A stretch of 64,000 nucleotides of DNA from Hyphomicrobium_A sp963745205 (GTDB lineage: Bacteria; Pseudomonadota; Alphaproteobacteria; Rhizobiales; Hyphomicrobiaceae). The notes beneath the pieces are model-generated. The model did not search any database. It was not told the DNA's origin and saw nothing but the letters and a program-made list of their open reading frames with translations. Below are positions 56,403 to 64,000 of the stretch, piece by piece; positions within the stretch are counted from its first letter, which is position 1, and each line of letters opens with the position of its first letter. Where the stretch lies: NCBI GenBank assembly GCA_963745205.1, contig CAVUWX010000032.1, forward strand, positions 40,384 to 104,383. Reading direction: 5' to 3'. A program made the translations under genes and the position numbers.

Positions 56403-56594
56403 ATGGCTCATGGTCGCGAGTATTGGATCAGCGCCTGGGTCAATGAAAACGAGAACGGCAAATACTTCAGCTTGAGCTTTAAGCCCAAGACCGACGCGCG
56501 GCCGGCGAGCGGCAGCCCTCAGCTGCAGGCCAAGGTGAGCGCGCAGCAGCCCTACCGTGAGCGCACGCTCGACGATGACTCGATCCCGTTCTGA
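56403..56594 (+). CDS. Small phage protein with SSB-like acidic C-terminal tip
   Basis: 63 residues. The first half, HGREYWISAWVNENENGKYFSLSFKPK, looks like a single beta sheet. The protein ends LDDDSIPF, close to the DDDIPF tip by which single-stranded DNA-binding protein recruits its partners. AAAGG lies seven bases before ATG 56403. The stop overlaps the next start (TGATG). It may be a minimal SSB-like or SSB-mimic protein. Confidence 0.6.
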   Translation: MAHGREYWISAWVNENENGKYFSLSFKPKTDARPASGSPQLQAKVSAQQPYRERTLDDDSIPF

Positions 56595-56935
56595 TGTCTG
56601 ACCCTGCGCAGGCCTGCACCGTTATCGGACCAGAGCGGCTGCACGCCCTGCGCCAAAGGCCTCGCTTGCCCGATCTTGCGCTGTGGAGAACGTCAAGGCT
56701 CGTCGTCGACCACGAGCTCGTTGACGCCGTGCGCCACCGGCGGGCCGCTCTGAAGCGCTTCAAGCTCGCGTGGAAGGGCTCGGTTCTTGAAGACATACCC
56801 GAGCCGCCCAGCGAGGAGATTCGCCGCGCTCGGAAAACGAGAGCTGGGCGCGCGCTGTCCGGGGATCTCTGCTCGAGCTCGCTGAAGATCCGCACTTCGG
56901 TACGGCGCTGCATTCCGATTGAAGGGGGACACTGA
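56594..56935 (+). CDS. Hypothetical phage protein
   Basis: 113 residues, basic, no recognised domain. The start ATG overlaps the stop of the SSB-tip gene, so translation is coupled. WRTSRLVVDHELVDAVRHRRAALKRF is the most protein-like part; the end is less convincing and may be out of frame. Confidence 0.5.
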   Translation: MSDPAQACTVIGPERLHALRQRPRLPDLALWRTSRLVVDHELVDAVRHRRAALKRFKLAWKGSVLEDIPEPPSEEIRRARKTRAGRALSGDLCSSSLKIRTSVRRCIPIEGGH

Positions 56936-56936
56936 G

Positions 56937-57850
56937 ATGAGCGAGACACAGACATCGACGCAGAAGCTCCGGTTACTCCAGCACCGGCCGCGGATCGTAT
57001 TGCCGAGATCGAGACCGTCCGCGATACCAACATCACGGACTATTTTGAGAAGGGTCTCGATACCGAGCTGCTTGAGTTGCGCAAGGATTATGCCGGCGAG
57101 ACTGACGATGACTCGGAAGGCGACGACGGGGACGATGGCAGCGAAGATACAATCGAGCCCGCCGATCTGACGCATGAAGACCTTAGCCTCCTCACAGACG
57201 CAGCCGAGGCGGACGCGGCCGCGCGAGCCGCGCTCGTGCCAGAGAACTGCCGCGATTACGACCTACCACCCGTCGAGAACTACGACTGGAGCGAGAGCCG
57301 ACCAAAGCCGCGGCGCTGCCTTTCCTTGAGGTGTTCAAGGAACTCGGATCTTCCACTCGGGGCGGCGGACGAGATCCTCGGCAAATACGCGCAGAGGGTG
57401 GTTGAGATCCGCCAGCAGGTGGACGTCGCGGATGCTGCCTCATCCAAGGAAGCGTTGGCGCAGCTTGACCACGAATGGGGCGCGGACGTCCGCAAGCAAA
57501 AGATCGAGGTCGTGAAGCGATACCTGGAGATGGAGCTCCCCGACGGGGTCGGCGAGCGGATCGCAACTGCGCGCTCGGCGGACGGCCGGAGGATCATAAA
57601 CGAGCCCTCCGTGGTTCGCCTCCTCGCCGAGATCGCGAAGGCGAAATACGCGAAGGCCAAGCCATTCTCCATCAGCGATCGCGGAAGAGCGTCAGAGCAA
57701 GCACCCCGTGCTGGCTACGCAAATGAACGCGCGGAACTCATGGAGCTCATGACGAACGACATCGGCTCCTATCACAACGGAAATTGGAAAGGCTCCGGCA
57801 AAACTCCGGCCGAACGTTTGCTGGAAGTGGAACGTGGCAAGCGCAAATAA
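56937..57850 (+). pseudogene. Phage protein of about 300 residues, frameshifted
   Basis: ATG 56937, one base after the previous stop and preceded by AAGGGGG. After about six codons the sensible frame shifts: DIDAEAPVTPAPAADRIAEI and ETVRDTNITDYFEKGLD run without their own start. A further pair of compensating shifts near 57299 and 57360 restores TKAAALPFLEVFKELGSST in between. The centre is very acidic (DDDSEGDDGDDGSED). The C-terminus has ELMTNDIGSYHNGNWKGSGKTPAERLLEV. Position before structural genes and composition would suit a scaffold or head-assembly protein, but this is a guess. Confidence 0.5.
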
Positions 57851-57881
57851 CCGGGCGAGTGCCCATCACAAGGAAAACACC

Positions 57882-58274
57882 ATGACAAATCTGCACGGTA
57901 AGCCACTCGACCCCAACAAGCTCCGGCTTGCGGACCACGCCTACAAGCGCTGGCACCTCGACCTGCGCACGCTTCGCACTACCGACAACGAGCGGGTCAC
58001 GTTGAAGGACCTGCTCACGCGTCCGGAGGTCTGGGCGAAGCAGACAGGGATAATCAGCGCCGGCGACCTGGTCCGCGTCACCGATGACGATCTCGACGTC
58101 GAGATCAAGGTCGTCGCCATCGGTGCGGGCGGCATCATGTGCGAGTGCCATCCCTCCCCCACGCCTGGCTCCGCCAAACACAAGCAGTTGCTAGCCGTCC
58201 AGGCAGCCGTGCGCGCTGAGGAAAACGCAGCCCAAATGGACTTGACGTCGAAGATGTTGGGGGTCGCGTCATGA
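57882..58274 (+). CDS. Hypothetical phage protein
   Basis: 130 residues. Most protein-like stretch: LADHAYKRWHLDLRTLRTTDNERVTLKDLL and AGDLVRVTDDDLDVEIKVVAIGAGGIMCECHP. ATG 57882 has AAGGA seven bases upstream. The stop overlaps the next start (ATGA). No family recognised. Confidence 0.6.
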   Translation: MTNLHGKPLDPNKLRLADHAYKRWHLDLRTLRTTDNERVTLKDLLTRPEVWAKQTGIISAGDLVRVTDDDLDVEIKVVAIGAGGIMCECHPSPTPGSAKHKQLLAVQAAVRAEENAAQMDLTSKMLGVAS

Positions 58275-59074
58275 CGAACTTCATCATGCGCGCCTTCGCC
58301 GTTTGCAGGCAAAACACCGGCGACGGTTGGCTGCTGCTCTCATCAGACGGCTCAGACGGCGCATCCTGGTCCGTCCTTTCCGCATGCACAACGAACCTGC
58401 AAGCGGTGATCAGCAACGCCCTTGCGTTTTTGCGGGAAAGCTCCTCGGCGGACTTCTCCTTTAGCACGAGAACAGCAGCAGAGATCGCCCTTGATCCGCT
58501 GTGTGAGCGGGCGGAGCTGCTGCCACAGTCCGCTCCCGGCGCATCGATCGTCGCCCTCGCACCTGAGGGGAGACGAGGACAAGCGGATCTGTGGGCCGCG
58601 GCATGGCGCAATCCGCTAGGAGGCGTCTCGTCGGCTGGCTCGGTCTCGCGATTCCGCGTGCAGACGCTCCCCGAGCAGATCACCAAATTCTTCGCTCGCG
58701 AGGATTTCCGGTCATTCGATGCCGAGCGTTACTCCGAGAAATTTGAAGTCGCGCCACCAGTTCGTCCGCCGTTTCCTCGCGAGCTCCTCGTGCGTCACGC
58801 CTGGTCGGCGATGGAATTGTGTCCCGATAGTTTTCCGTCCGAAGCGCTGATCGACGAGCGACGTGCGCGGCAGCAAAGAACGCAGGCCGAGTACGCCGAA
58901 CTGAAAGCCGCGCGTGATCCCAAGGTGCGTCGTCAGCGCTTGCAAGCCCAGTGGGCCGCTGACAGAGCGCTGCTTTGCGCGTCCGAAGAAGAGCGCGAGG
59001 CATTGGAAGACGATCGCAAGGCCGCATTCGGCTATGGGCAAGCGGCGACCCCGCCGGCGGTGGATGTGGAGTGA
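58271..59074 (+). CDS. Hypothetical phage protein
   Basis: 267 residues, no recognised domain. The N-terminal half is mixed (FAVCRQNTGDGWLLLSSDGSDGASW) and the C-terminal 70 residues form a charged helix (RRARQQRTQAEYAELKAARD...EEEREALEDDRKAAF). Coupled to the preceding gene by a four-base overlap. Confidence 0.55.
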   Translation: MTNFIMRAFAVCRQNTGDGWLLLSSDGSDGASWSVLSACTTNLQAVISNALAFLRESSSADFSFSTRTAAEIALDPLCERAELLPQSAPGASIVALAPEGRRGQADLWAAAWRNPLGGVSSAGSVSRFRVQTLPEQITKFFAREDFRSFDAERYSEKFEVAPPVRPPFPRELLVRHAWSAMELCPDSFPSEALIDERRARQQRTQAEYAELKAARDPKVRRQRLQAQWAADRALLCASEEEREALEDDRKAAFGYGQAATPPAVDVE

Positions 59075-59164
59075 CGCAACCACGGCGCCGACATGGTGAC
59101 GTTGTTGTTCTTCTGGCTCCGGCTCGCGGTCTTCGACCTCGCCGGGGGAGCTTCTTGCAAGTGG

Positions 59165-59419
59165 TTATGCGGGCTTGACCTCTCCGGGCTTCAATTTGAG
59201 TCCTACGATCTCGCCCTTTGAAAGCGCTCGCCGAAGCGTGACGATGGTGTCTTCTTTGAGCTTCGCGTGAGCCCTAACCGCTGCCATGGCGCGATGCATG
59301 GCGGGTTCTGCGACGTAGTAACTCTGGGTCGGCTGTTCGCCTTTCCGGGCGTGGGGGACAGTCAGCTCCGCGAGCCACCCGTGCACGCCGCCGAACGGTA
59401 CAGACGCTTTATCGATCAT
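59165..59419 (-). CDS. Hypothetical protein on the opposite strand
   Basis: 84 residues: KASVPFGGVHGWLAELTVPHA near the start and KGEIVGLKLKPGEVKPA at the end. Compact and protein-like, no recognised family. It is one of few minus-strand genes in the phage region, so it could be a separately expressed accessory gene. Confidence 0.5.
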   Translation of the reverse strand: MIDKASVPFGGVHGWLAELTVPHARKGEQPTQSYYVAEPAMHRAMAAVRAHAKLKEDTIVTLRRALSKGEIVGLKLKPGEVKPA

Positions 59420-59739
59420 GCATGACTTATGAGCCGCGCCGCTATCACGCGCAACCCGATGGCAAGGTGCTCAGTTCTGAGCTTGCCCGTCGTCGTCAGC
59501 GGCGTCTGTTGGAAAGCGCAAGTAACCAGGACGTTGCAGAACTTGCGCCCATCGCAAAGCGGGGAGCTCGGCACGGGCTTCGCTCAGCGTGCGCGGTTCT
59601 GTGCGCGGGCGTAGAATGGCATCTCTACCTGGCGGCGTGGAATTCGAAAGCGTTCCGTCAACCCGTTGCGGAAGCCGCCCTGTCCAGTTCGACGATGAAG
59701 CTCGCGCGACGCGTTTTCACGGTAAAAACGGAGAGGAAC

Positions 59740-60708
59740 GTGTGTTTGCGTTCAATTCGGTCTAGAGCTTTCATGGCCGTTGCGGTTGCGGCCGTCCTGG
59801 TTAGTACCAGTGTTTTGGCCGTGGATTGCTACCAAGCCTGCGGCTCTTCTGTCGCCCCGCTTGGGCAATTCCAGCCCCCGAGCAACGCGCATATCCAAGA
59901 AGAGCTCCGCCGCCTACATCAGCAGGCCGCGTCGTTGGCGCAGCGCGTGGAAGCCGTCAGCGAACTCTTTTTGGGCGTGCCCTATAAGCTCGGGTCGCTT
60001 GGCGAAGGCCCTGACGGCCAATTCGACCGTGATCCGCTGATCCGCTTTGATGCCTTCGATTGCACCACATTCGTTGAGACCGTCATGGCGTTGTCGCTGG
60101 ATAGCGACCTCGATTCGGCCATGCGCACACTGCAGAAGATACGCTATAAGGATGGACAGATCGGCTATGCCACGCGCAACCACTTCATCGAACTCGACTG
60201 GGTGCCGAACAACGTTCGGGCAGGCTATCTGCACGACATCACCTCCGACGTCGCAGGCCGAAACGCCCTCGAGATCCACAAGACGATCTCGAAGAGGCGA
60301 TGGTACCTCCGCAAATCTCTGGTCAGTCTCGAGGGCGGGTTCACCGAGGACGAGAAGAAGCGGCTGGCTTTCAAGCTGCGGCATTTGGGTAGCCGGTTCC
60401 CCGATCAGCGCGCGACACTGACTGTGCTGCCGCTGAAGGCGCTGCCTCTAGCGCTCGCGAACATCCCGTCCGGCACGATCGCCAACCTCGTCCATGCAAA
60501 TCAGCGCTACAAGGAGACGGTCGTCTCGCATCAGGTCTTCCTTATCAAGAAGAGTGATGGCTGGTACGTGCGGCACGCGGCTTCCGACAAAACCGTCGAG
60601 GACGACCCGATCGACATTCTTGCCCGTTACAAGGACTCGAGGTGGCGGCTCATCGGGCTTAATCTCAACGTGCTGCACGACCCCATGTCTGAGAAGGCCC
60701 CGCGCTAG
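59740..60708 (+). CDS. Secreted DUF1460 protein (amidase-like, NlpC/P60 fold)
   Basis: 322 residues. Signal peptide (AFMAVAVAAVLVSTSVLA), then the DUF1460 core: LGVPYKLGSLGEGPDGQFD and IRFDAFDCTTFVETVMAL, with Cys108 as the likely nucleophile, and YATRNHFIELDWVPNN supplying the His. Family members cleave peptidoglycan amide bonds. GTG 59740 has CGGAG six bases upstream; the frame is open much further upstream, with an ATG at 59695. In a prophage it may be a lysis gene or host-altering cargo. Confidence 0.75.
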   Translation: MCLRSIRSRAFMAVAVAAVLVSTSVLAVDCYQACGSSVAPLGQFQPPSNAHIQEELRRLHQQAASLAQRVEAVSELFLGVPYKLGSLGEGPDGQFDRDPLIRFDAFDCTTFVETVMALSLDSDLDSAMRTLQKIRYKDGQIGYATRNHFIELDWVPNNVRAGYLHDITSDVAGRNALEIHKTISKRRWYLRKSLVSLEGGFTEDEKKRLAFKLRHLGSRFPDQRATLTVLPLKALPLALANIPSGTIANLVHANQRYKETVVSHQVFLIKKSDGWYVRHAASDKTVEDDPIDILARYKDSRWRLIGLNLNVLHDPMSEKAPR

Positions 60709-60930
60709 GCTGACCACAGTTCTGGTTTGGTCATCAACCAACTCACTGCGTCATCTGAGATCCCTTCCGCTATTCCCTTGCATCTAGACGGAGTGGTCGT
60801 ACAGCGCCCGAGCGCTCCGGCCACGCGACGCTTCGCACAAAAATCATCAGCAGCATCAACGTGAAATCACGCATTGGAGCGCGACAACGAGGCTGCCGCG
60901 CGCGGCAGACAGCGCAAGGAAGGATTGCCC

Positions 60931-61502
60931 ATGCCGAAGACAATGAAGCGCAAGAAGCCACCGGCGCCAAAGAAGCAGGTCAAGCAGACGCAAGCCCCGC
61001 GCAAGGCCCGCGTCGAATACAGCGCCGATCTCGCCGAGCAAATTTTCGGGCACATTGTCGACGGCAGAACGCTCAAGCAGATCGAAGAAATCGACGGCAT
61101 GCCGAGCAGGACGACCCTCCTGCGCTGGCGCCGCCAGCATGAAGATTTTGGCGCGCTTTATGCGGAAGCCATGGACCTGCGTGCCGAGGCCGACGCCGAC
61201 GAGGTCGACGATATCGCGCGTCGTGTGTGCTGCTCGGCGAGATCGACTCCAACACGGGCCGCGCTGTTATCGATGCCCTCAAGTGGGCGACCTCACACCG
61301 CGCGCCGCGGAGATACGGCACCAAAGTGTCGACCGAGGTCTGCGGCAAGGATGGTGGTCCGATCCTTCTGTCGGATATCAACCGAATCGACGTGGCAAGG
61401 CGGCTCGTCTTCATGATTGGCAAGGCGGTCGAGCGCAAGCAAGAGGCGGAGAAGGAGGCTCTCCCGGCTCCCGACGACGTGGCACTAGAGGCAGCGGAAT
61501 AG
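60931..61502 (+). CDS. Phage terminase small subunit-like protein, frameshifted
   Basis: DNA-recognition subunit of the packaging motor. A basic Lys/Pro start (KRKKPPAPKKQVKQ) is followed by an HTH (GRTLKQIEEIDGMPSRTTLLRW) and an acidic helix ending DEVDDIARRV. There the frame breaks near 61228, with an extra TG in GTGTGTGC, and resumes LLGEIDSNTGRAVIDALKWATSHRAPRRYG to the stop at 61502. ATG 60931 has GGAAGGA six bases upstream. The next gene is the large subunit. Confidence 0.72.
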
Positions 61503-61510
61503 GGGGCGCA

Positions 61511-63169
61511 ATGTCAGGGGGAATGCTCAAGGAAATGTTGGCCGCCCTTGAGGCCATGACACCAGAGGAGCAGGCCGAGACCATCAAGCTGGTCATGCAG
61601 GAGACGGGGCATCTGCCGTGGGTGCCTAACCCGGGCTACCAGACGATGGCGCTCGAGTCGGAAGCCGACGAGCTGTTCTACGGGGGCGAGCCTGGCCCCG
61701 GCAAAAGCTGGCTCCTCATCGGCGCCGCGCTCACACGACACGAGCGCTCGATCATCTTCCGGCGCGAGTTTCCGCAGATCAAGGGTTTGGAGGACGACGT
61801 CGCCAAGATCCTGAAGACGCGCGACGGCTACAATCAGACGACGCACATCTGGCGTCTGCCAGGGGCTGGGGACAGGACGCTGGAGTTCGGCTCGGTCCCG
61901 CACGAGAAGGACGTCGAGCGCTACCAAGGGCGCGCCCATGACCTCGTGTGCTTCGACGAGCTCGGACACTTCTCCAAGTCGCAGTACCAATATCTTTCCC
62001 TGTGGGTGCGCAGCACGACGCCGGGTCAGCGCTGCCGAGTCTTGAGCGCCGGCAACCCCCCGCGACGCCCGGAAGGGCTGTGGGTGGTGCAGCATTGGGC
62101 TCCGTGGCACGACAAAACTCATCCAGATCCAGCGGCGCCCGGCGAACTGCGCTGGCCGGTGCCGATCGAGGAGGACAGCGAGCGAGAGCTGTTCTTCCGC
62201 TCCAAGGAGGAAGCGGTCGCGCACCTTGCGAGCTTTGCGCGGCCGCCGCGCAATGCGTTGACGGGGGAGATCGAGCCGCCGCGGTCGCGGACATTCGTGC
62301 CTGGCATCCTGACCGAGAACTTGGACCTTGCCGAAACCTACAGCCGTGTCACTGCGCACGCGCCGCGCACGCTGAAGGGGTTGGCGTCCGGAAAGTTCGA
62401 GGACTCGCTCGAGGACGACGAGTGGCAACTGATACCGACGCAGTGGATCGTGGATGCGCAAAAGCGCCACACGCCGCGGCCGCCGGCTGATGTTCCGATG
62501 ACGGCGCTGGGCGTCGACGTGGCACAGGGCGGTGCCGATGAGACGGTGATCGCCTATCGGCATGACTGCTGGTTTGCGCCGTTGATTGTTTGTCCTGGCA
62601 GTAAGACGCCCATGCCGATGGATGTGGCCACGTTGATCTTCCGCCATCGGCGCGACCAGGCGGCCGTGATTGTGGACTGCGGTGGCGGATATGGCGGCGG
62701 CGTGTGCGAGTGGCTCAGCGACAACGCCATCCACGCCATCAAGTTCATCGGCTCGTCTGCCGGCCATGGGCGCACGCATCCCGGCCGAGAGCACGGCTTT
62801 GCGAACAAGCGGGCCGAGGCTTGGTACAGGTTTCGCGAAGCGCTGGACCCCGATCAGCCGGGCGGTTCACCGATAAGTTTACCGGACGATGCCGCGCTCC
62901 GGGCCGATCTTGCCGCACAGCGCTATGAGATCACGACGCGCAATGAGGTGAAGATCGAAGAGAAGTCCGAGGTGAAGCGGCGCATCGGACGTTCGCCCGA
63001 CCGCGGCGACGCGATCGTTATGGCCTGGGCGGAAGGCCAGCGAGCCGTGAAACGCGGTCTTGTGGGTACAGCACCCTGGGGCAAGAAGGAGCGCCAGAAA
63101 TTCGCTAAGGTGTCCGAACGGCACGCTCGGGTGAGACGCTTGTGTCACCGCGGTCGCCCGGCGGGATAG
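61511..63169 (+). CDS. Phage terminase large subunit
   Basis: 552 residues. ATPase domain: Walker A GGEPGPGKS at 58-66, Walker B LVCFDE at 145-150, and a coupling-like SAGNPP segment. Nuclease domain: GVDVAQGGADETVIAYR with the first catalytic Asp at about 336, then AVIVDCGGGYGGGVCEWL and a late Asp in RSPDRGDAIVMAW. The layout is that of an intact packaging motor. ATG 61511 lies eight bases after the small-subunit stop. Confidence 0.92.
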   Translation: MSGGMLKEMLAALEAMTPEEQAETIKLVMQETGHLPWVPNPGYQTMALESEADELFYGGEPGPGKSWLLIGAALTRHERSIIFRREFPQIKGLEDDVAKILKTRDGYNQTTHIWRLPGAGDRTLEFGSVPHEKDVERYQGRAHDLVCFDELGHFSKSQYQYLSLWVRSTTPGQRCRVLSAGNPPRRPEGLWVVQHWAPWHDKTHPDPAAPGELRWPVPIEEDSERELFFRSKEEAVAHLASFARPPRNALTGEIEPPRSRTFVPGILTENLDLAETYSRVTAHAPRTLKGLASGKFEDSLEDDEWQLIPTQWIVDAQKRHTPRPPADVPMTALGVDVAQGGADETVIAYRHDCWFAPLIVCPGSKTPMPMDVATLIFRHRRDQAAVIVDCGGGYGGGVCEWLSDNAIHAIKFIGSSAGHGRTHPGREHGFANKRAEAWYRFREALDPDQPGGSPISLPDDAALRADLAAQRYEITTRNEVKIEEKSEVKRRIGRSPDRGDAIVMAWAEGQRAVKRGLVGTAPWGKKERQKFAKVSERHARVRRLCHRGRPAG

Positions 63170-63177
63170 ACTAGCTC

Positions 63178-63495
63178 ATGAAGTTCTTCATTCCCCTTGC
63201 CCGTAACGACGAAGAAGCGGAGCACGTCCTGCTCGGCATCGCTAAATTCGCGCAACGGGCTGTGCCTCCGCCGCAGGAGCAAATCTTTCGGCTCCACTAC
63301 GAGCACAATGGGAAGGACTACATTGCCGAAGTCGGCAAGCCCATCGACGCCTATTATGGCGCGGTGGGTCCTGTGATCGCTATCCTCGGGGGCAACCCGC
63401 TTCTCGTTTGCCTGAGAGACCGCGGCGTCCTCCGTGGCGAGCCGATCTACGTGAACACTGCTGCCGTGAGGACGGCAGAGTTCTTCGATGAGTGA
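63178..63495 (+). CDS. Hypothetical phage protein
   Basis: 105 residues: FFIPLARNDEEAEHVLLGIAKFAQ at the start and FRLHYEHNGKDYIAEVGKP in the middle. Starts eight bases after the terminase stop. Possibly a small cytosolic accessory protein; no family recognised. Confidence 0.6.
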   Translation: MKFFIPLARNDEEAEHVLLGIAKFAQRAVPPPQEQIFRLHYEHNGKDYIAEVGKPIDAYYGAVGPVIAILGGNPLLVCLRDRGVLRGEPIYVNTAAVRTAEFFDE

Positions 63496-63509
63496 GCGTC
63501 CAGGTTCCC

Positions 63510-63851
63510 TTACACGACCTCGCCGTCCCTGATCGCACAGCCAAGCCGGATGCGCCTGTCGCGATAAGCCACCATGGCAGCCGCTGCGAACTCATGTTCT
63601 GGACTAGGGGGCAGGCTCAACGACGCTTCGTAGGCCGCCCGTTGCAGCTCGGTTAGCTCGGCGATCTCAGCCAAGCACTCGGCCTTCGTCGCTGGCATAG
63701 GCTTTGGTGGGATCTCGAGACCGTCAGGAACGCCAAGGGCTCTACGCTGAGCCGCCTCCTCGGCGAGGATCTTATTGGCGAGCTCCGTCATGGCTTCGCC
63801 GGTGAGCTGGACGTGGCCGATGGTCACTGGCCGGCTTGGTTTGGCGGGCAT
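63510..63851 (-). CDS. Hypothetical protein
   Basis: 113 residues, mostly helical (MTELANKILAEEAAQRRALG, AECLAEIAELTELQRAAYEASL) with a basic end. Convergent with the preceding gene and divergent from the next. No family recognised. Confidence 0.5.
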   Translation of the reverse strand: MPAKPSRPVTIGHVQLTGEAMTELANKILAEEAAQRRALGVPDGLEIPPKPMPATKAECLAEIAELTELQRAAYEASLSLPPSPEHEFAAAAMVAYRDRRIRLGCAIRDGEVV

Positions 63852-63892
63852 GAGGCACTCCGTTTGGTGCTCCTACTAAGGAGGACTAGCAC

Positions 63893-64000
63893 ATGAAACG
63901 GACGGGCATCGCCATTCCGGGGTTCCGGTTGGACGCAAACGGCAAGCCAGTGCGGTCGACGAAGGGCAAGAGCGTGTCGCAGCGGATCCGCGAAAAGAAG
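63893..64000 (+). CDS. Hypothetical phage protein, 3'-partial
   Basis: 36 codons to the window edge: KRTGIAIPGFRLDANGKPV then a basic KGKSVSQRIREKK. A strong SD AAGGAGG lies eight bases before the ATG. It continues outside the window. Confidence 0.55.
   Translation, partial: MKRTGIAIPGFRLDANGKPVRSTKGKSVSQRIREKK

Noticed and set aside
49000..64000. tRNA-based attachment site for the prophage
   Set aside because: No tRNA gene or convincing direct repeat pair was found; the left boundary remains undefined.

Overview
The window reads as chromosomal DNA of an alphaproteobacterium, most likely of the order Hyphomicrobiales (Rhizobiales). The basis is high GC with codon use to match, the dcw order murC-murB-ddl-ftsQ-ftsA-ftsZ-lpxC-bamD-ligA, an FtsZ with a long C-terminal linker, and small alphaproteobacterial families (BA14K-like, DUF4169, RHH_4, the lepA and infA/csp neighbourhoods). 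The genus cannot be read from sequence alone. No rRNA, tRNA or CRISPR array was seen.

Layout. 1-11.9 kb: cell-wall and division genes, co-directional and often overlapping, then lpxC, bamD and ligA (recN, commonly found between the last two, is absent). 11.9-27.6 kb: housekeeping genes: sulfotransferase, Xaa-Pro aminopeptidase, prmA, a TMEM143-like protein, a membrane J-domain protein, pcm, uvrD/pcrA with a small unknown partner, and a large AsmA protein. 27.6-29.5 kb: fumC with about ten frameshifts, followed by DUF4169 and RHH genes. 30-36 kb: a GAF/PAS/GGDEF/EAL protein, csbD and lepA. 35.9-40.2 kb: two insertion sequences, one IS110-family (IS1111-like) and one IS1182-family, bracket a solitary type III polyketide synthase. 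40.2-50.2 kb: small secreted proteins, cold-shock protein, IF-1, a frameshifted nucleotidyltransferase with tandem operator-like dyads, a thermonuclease, a diguanylate cyclase and a periplasmic glucan protein. 50.9-64 kb: a prophage or phage-derived island: primase-helicase, HTH protein, small Cys/HGG protein, tyrosine recombinase, a set of unknown small genes, and terminase small and large subunits. It continues past the right edge.

The best leads are two nucleic-acid structures rather than proteins. (1) The 3' noncoding end of the IS110/IS1111-like element folds on paper into an internal loop. Its two strands match the left and right flanks of this very insertion, one on each DNA strand, which is the layout expected of a bridge/seek guide RNA. 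(2) The 3' end of the phage primase-helicase gene holds nine direct and two inverted exact copies of GGGGTCAA, spaced by about one helical turn and interrupted by an AT-rich stretch. This looks like an iteron origin embedded in the initiator gene.

Frameshifts recur: murC, fumC (many), the nucleotidyltransferase, the primase-helicase, the terminase small subunit and one phage gene. Several lie in G runs. The murC and fumC cases look more like sequence error than decay, because the protein sequence on both sides is well conserved. All functional statements are family assignments made by eye, with no database search.
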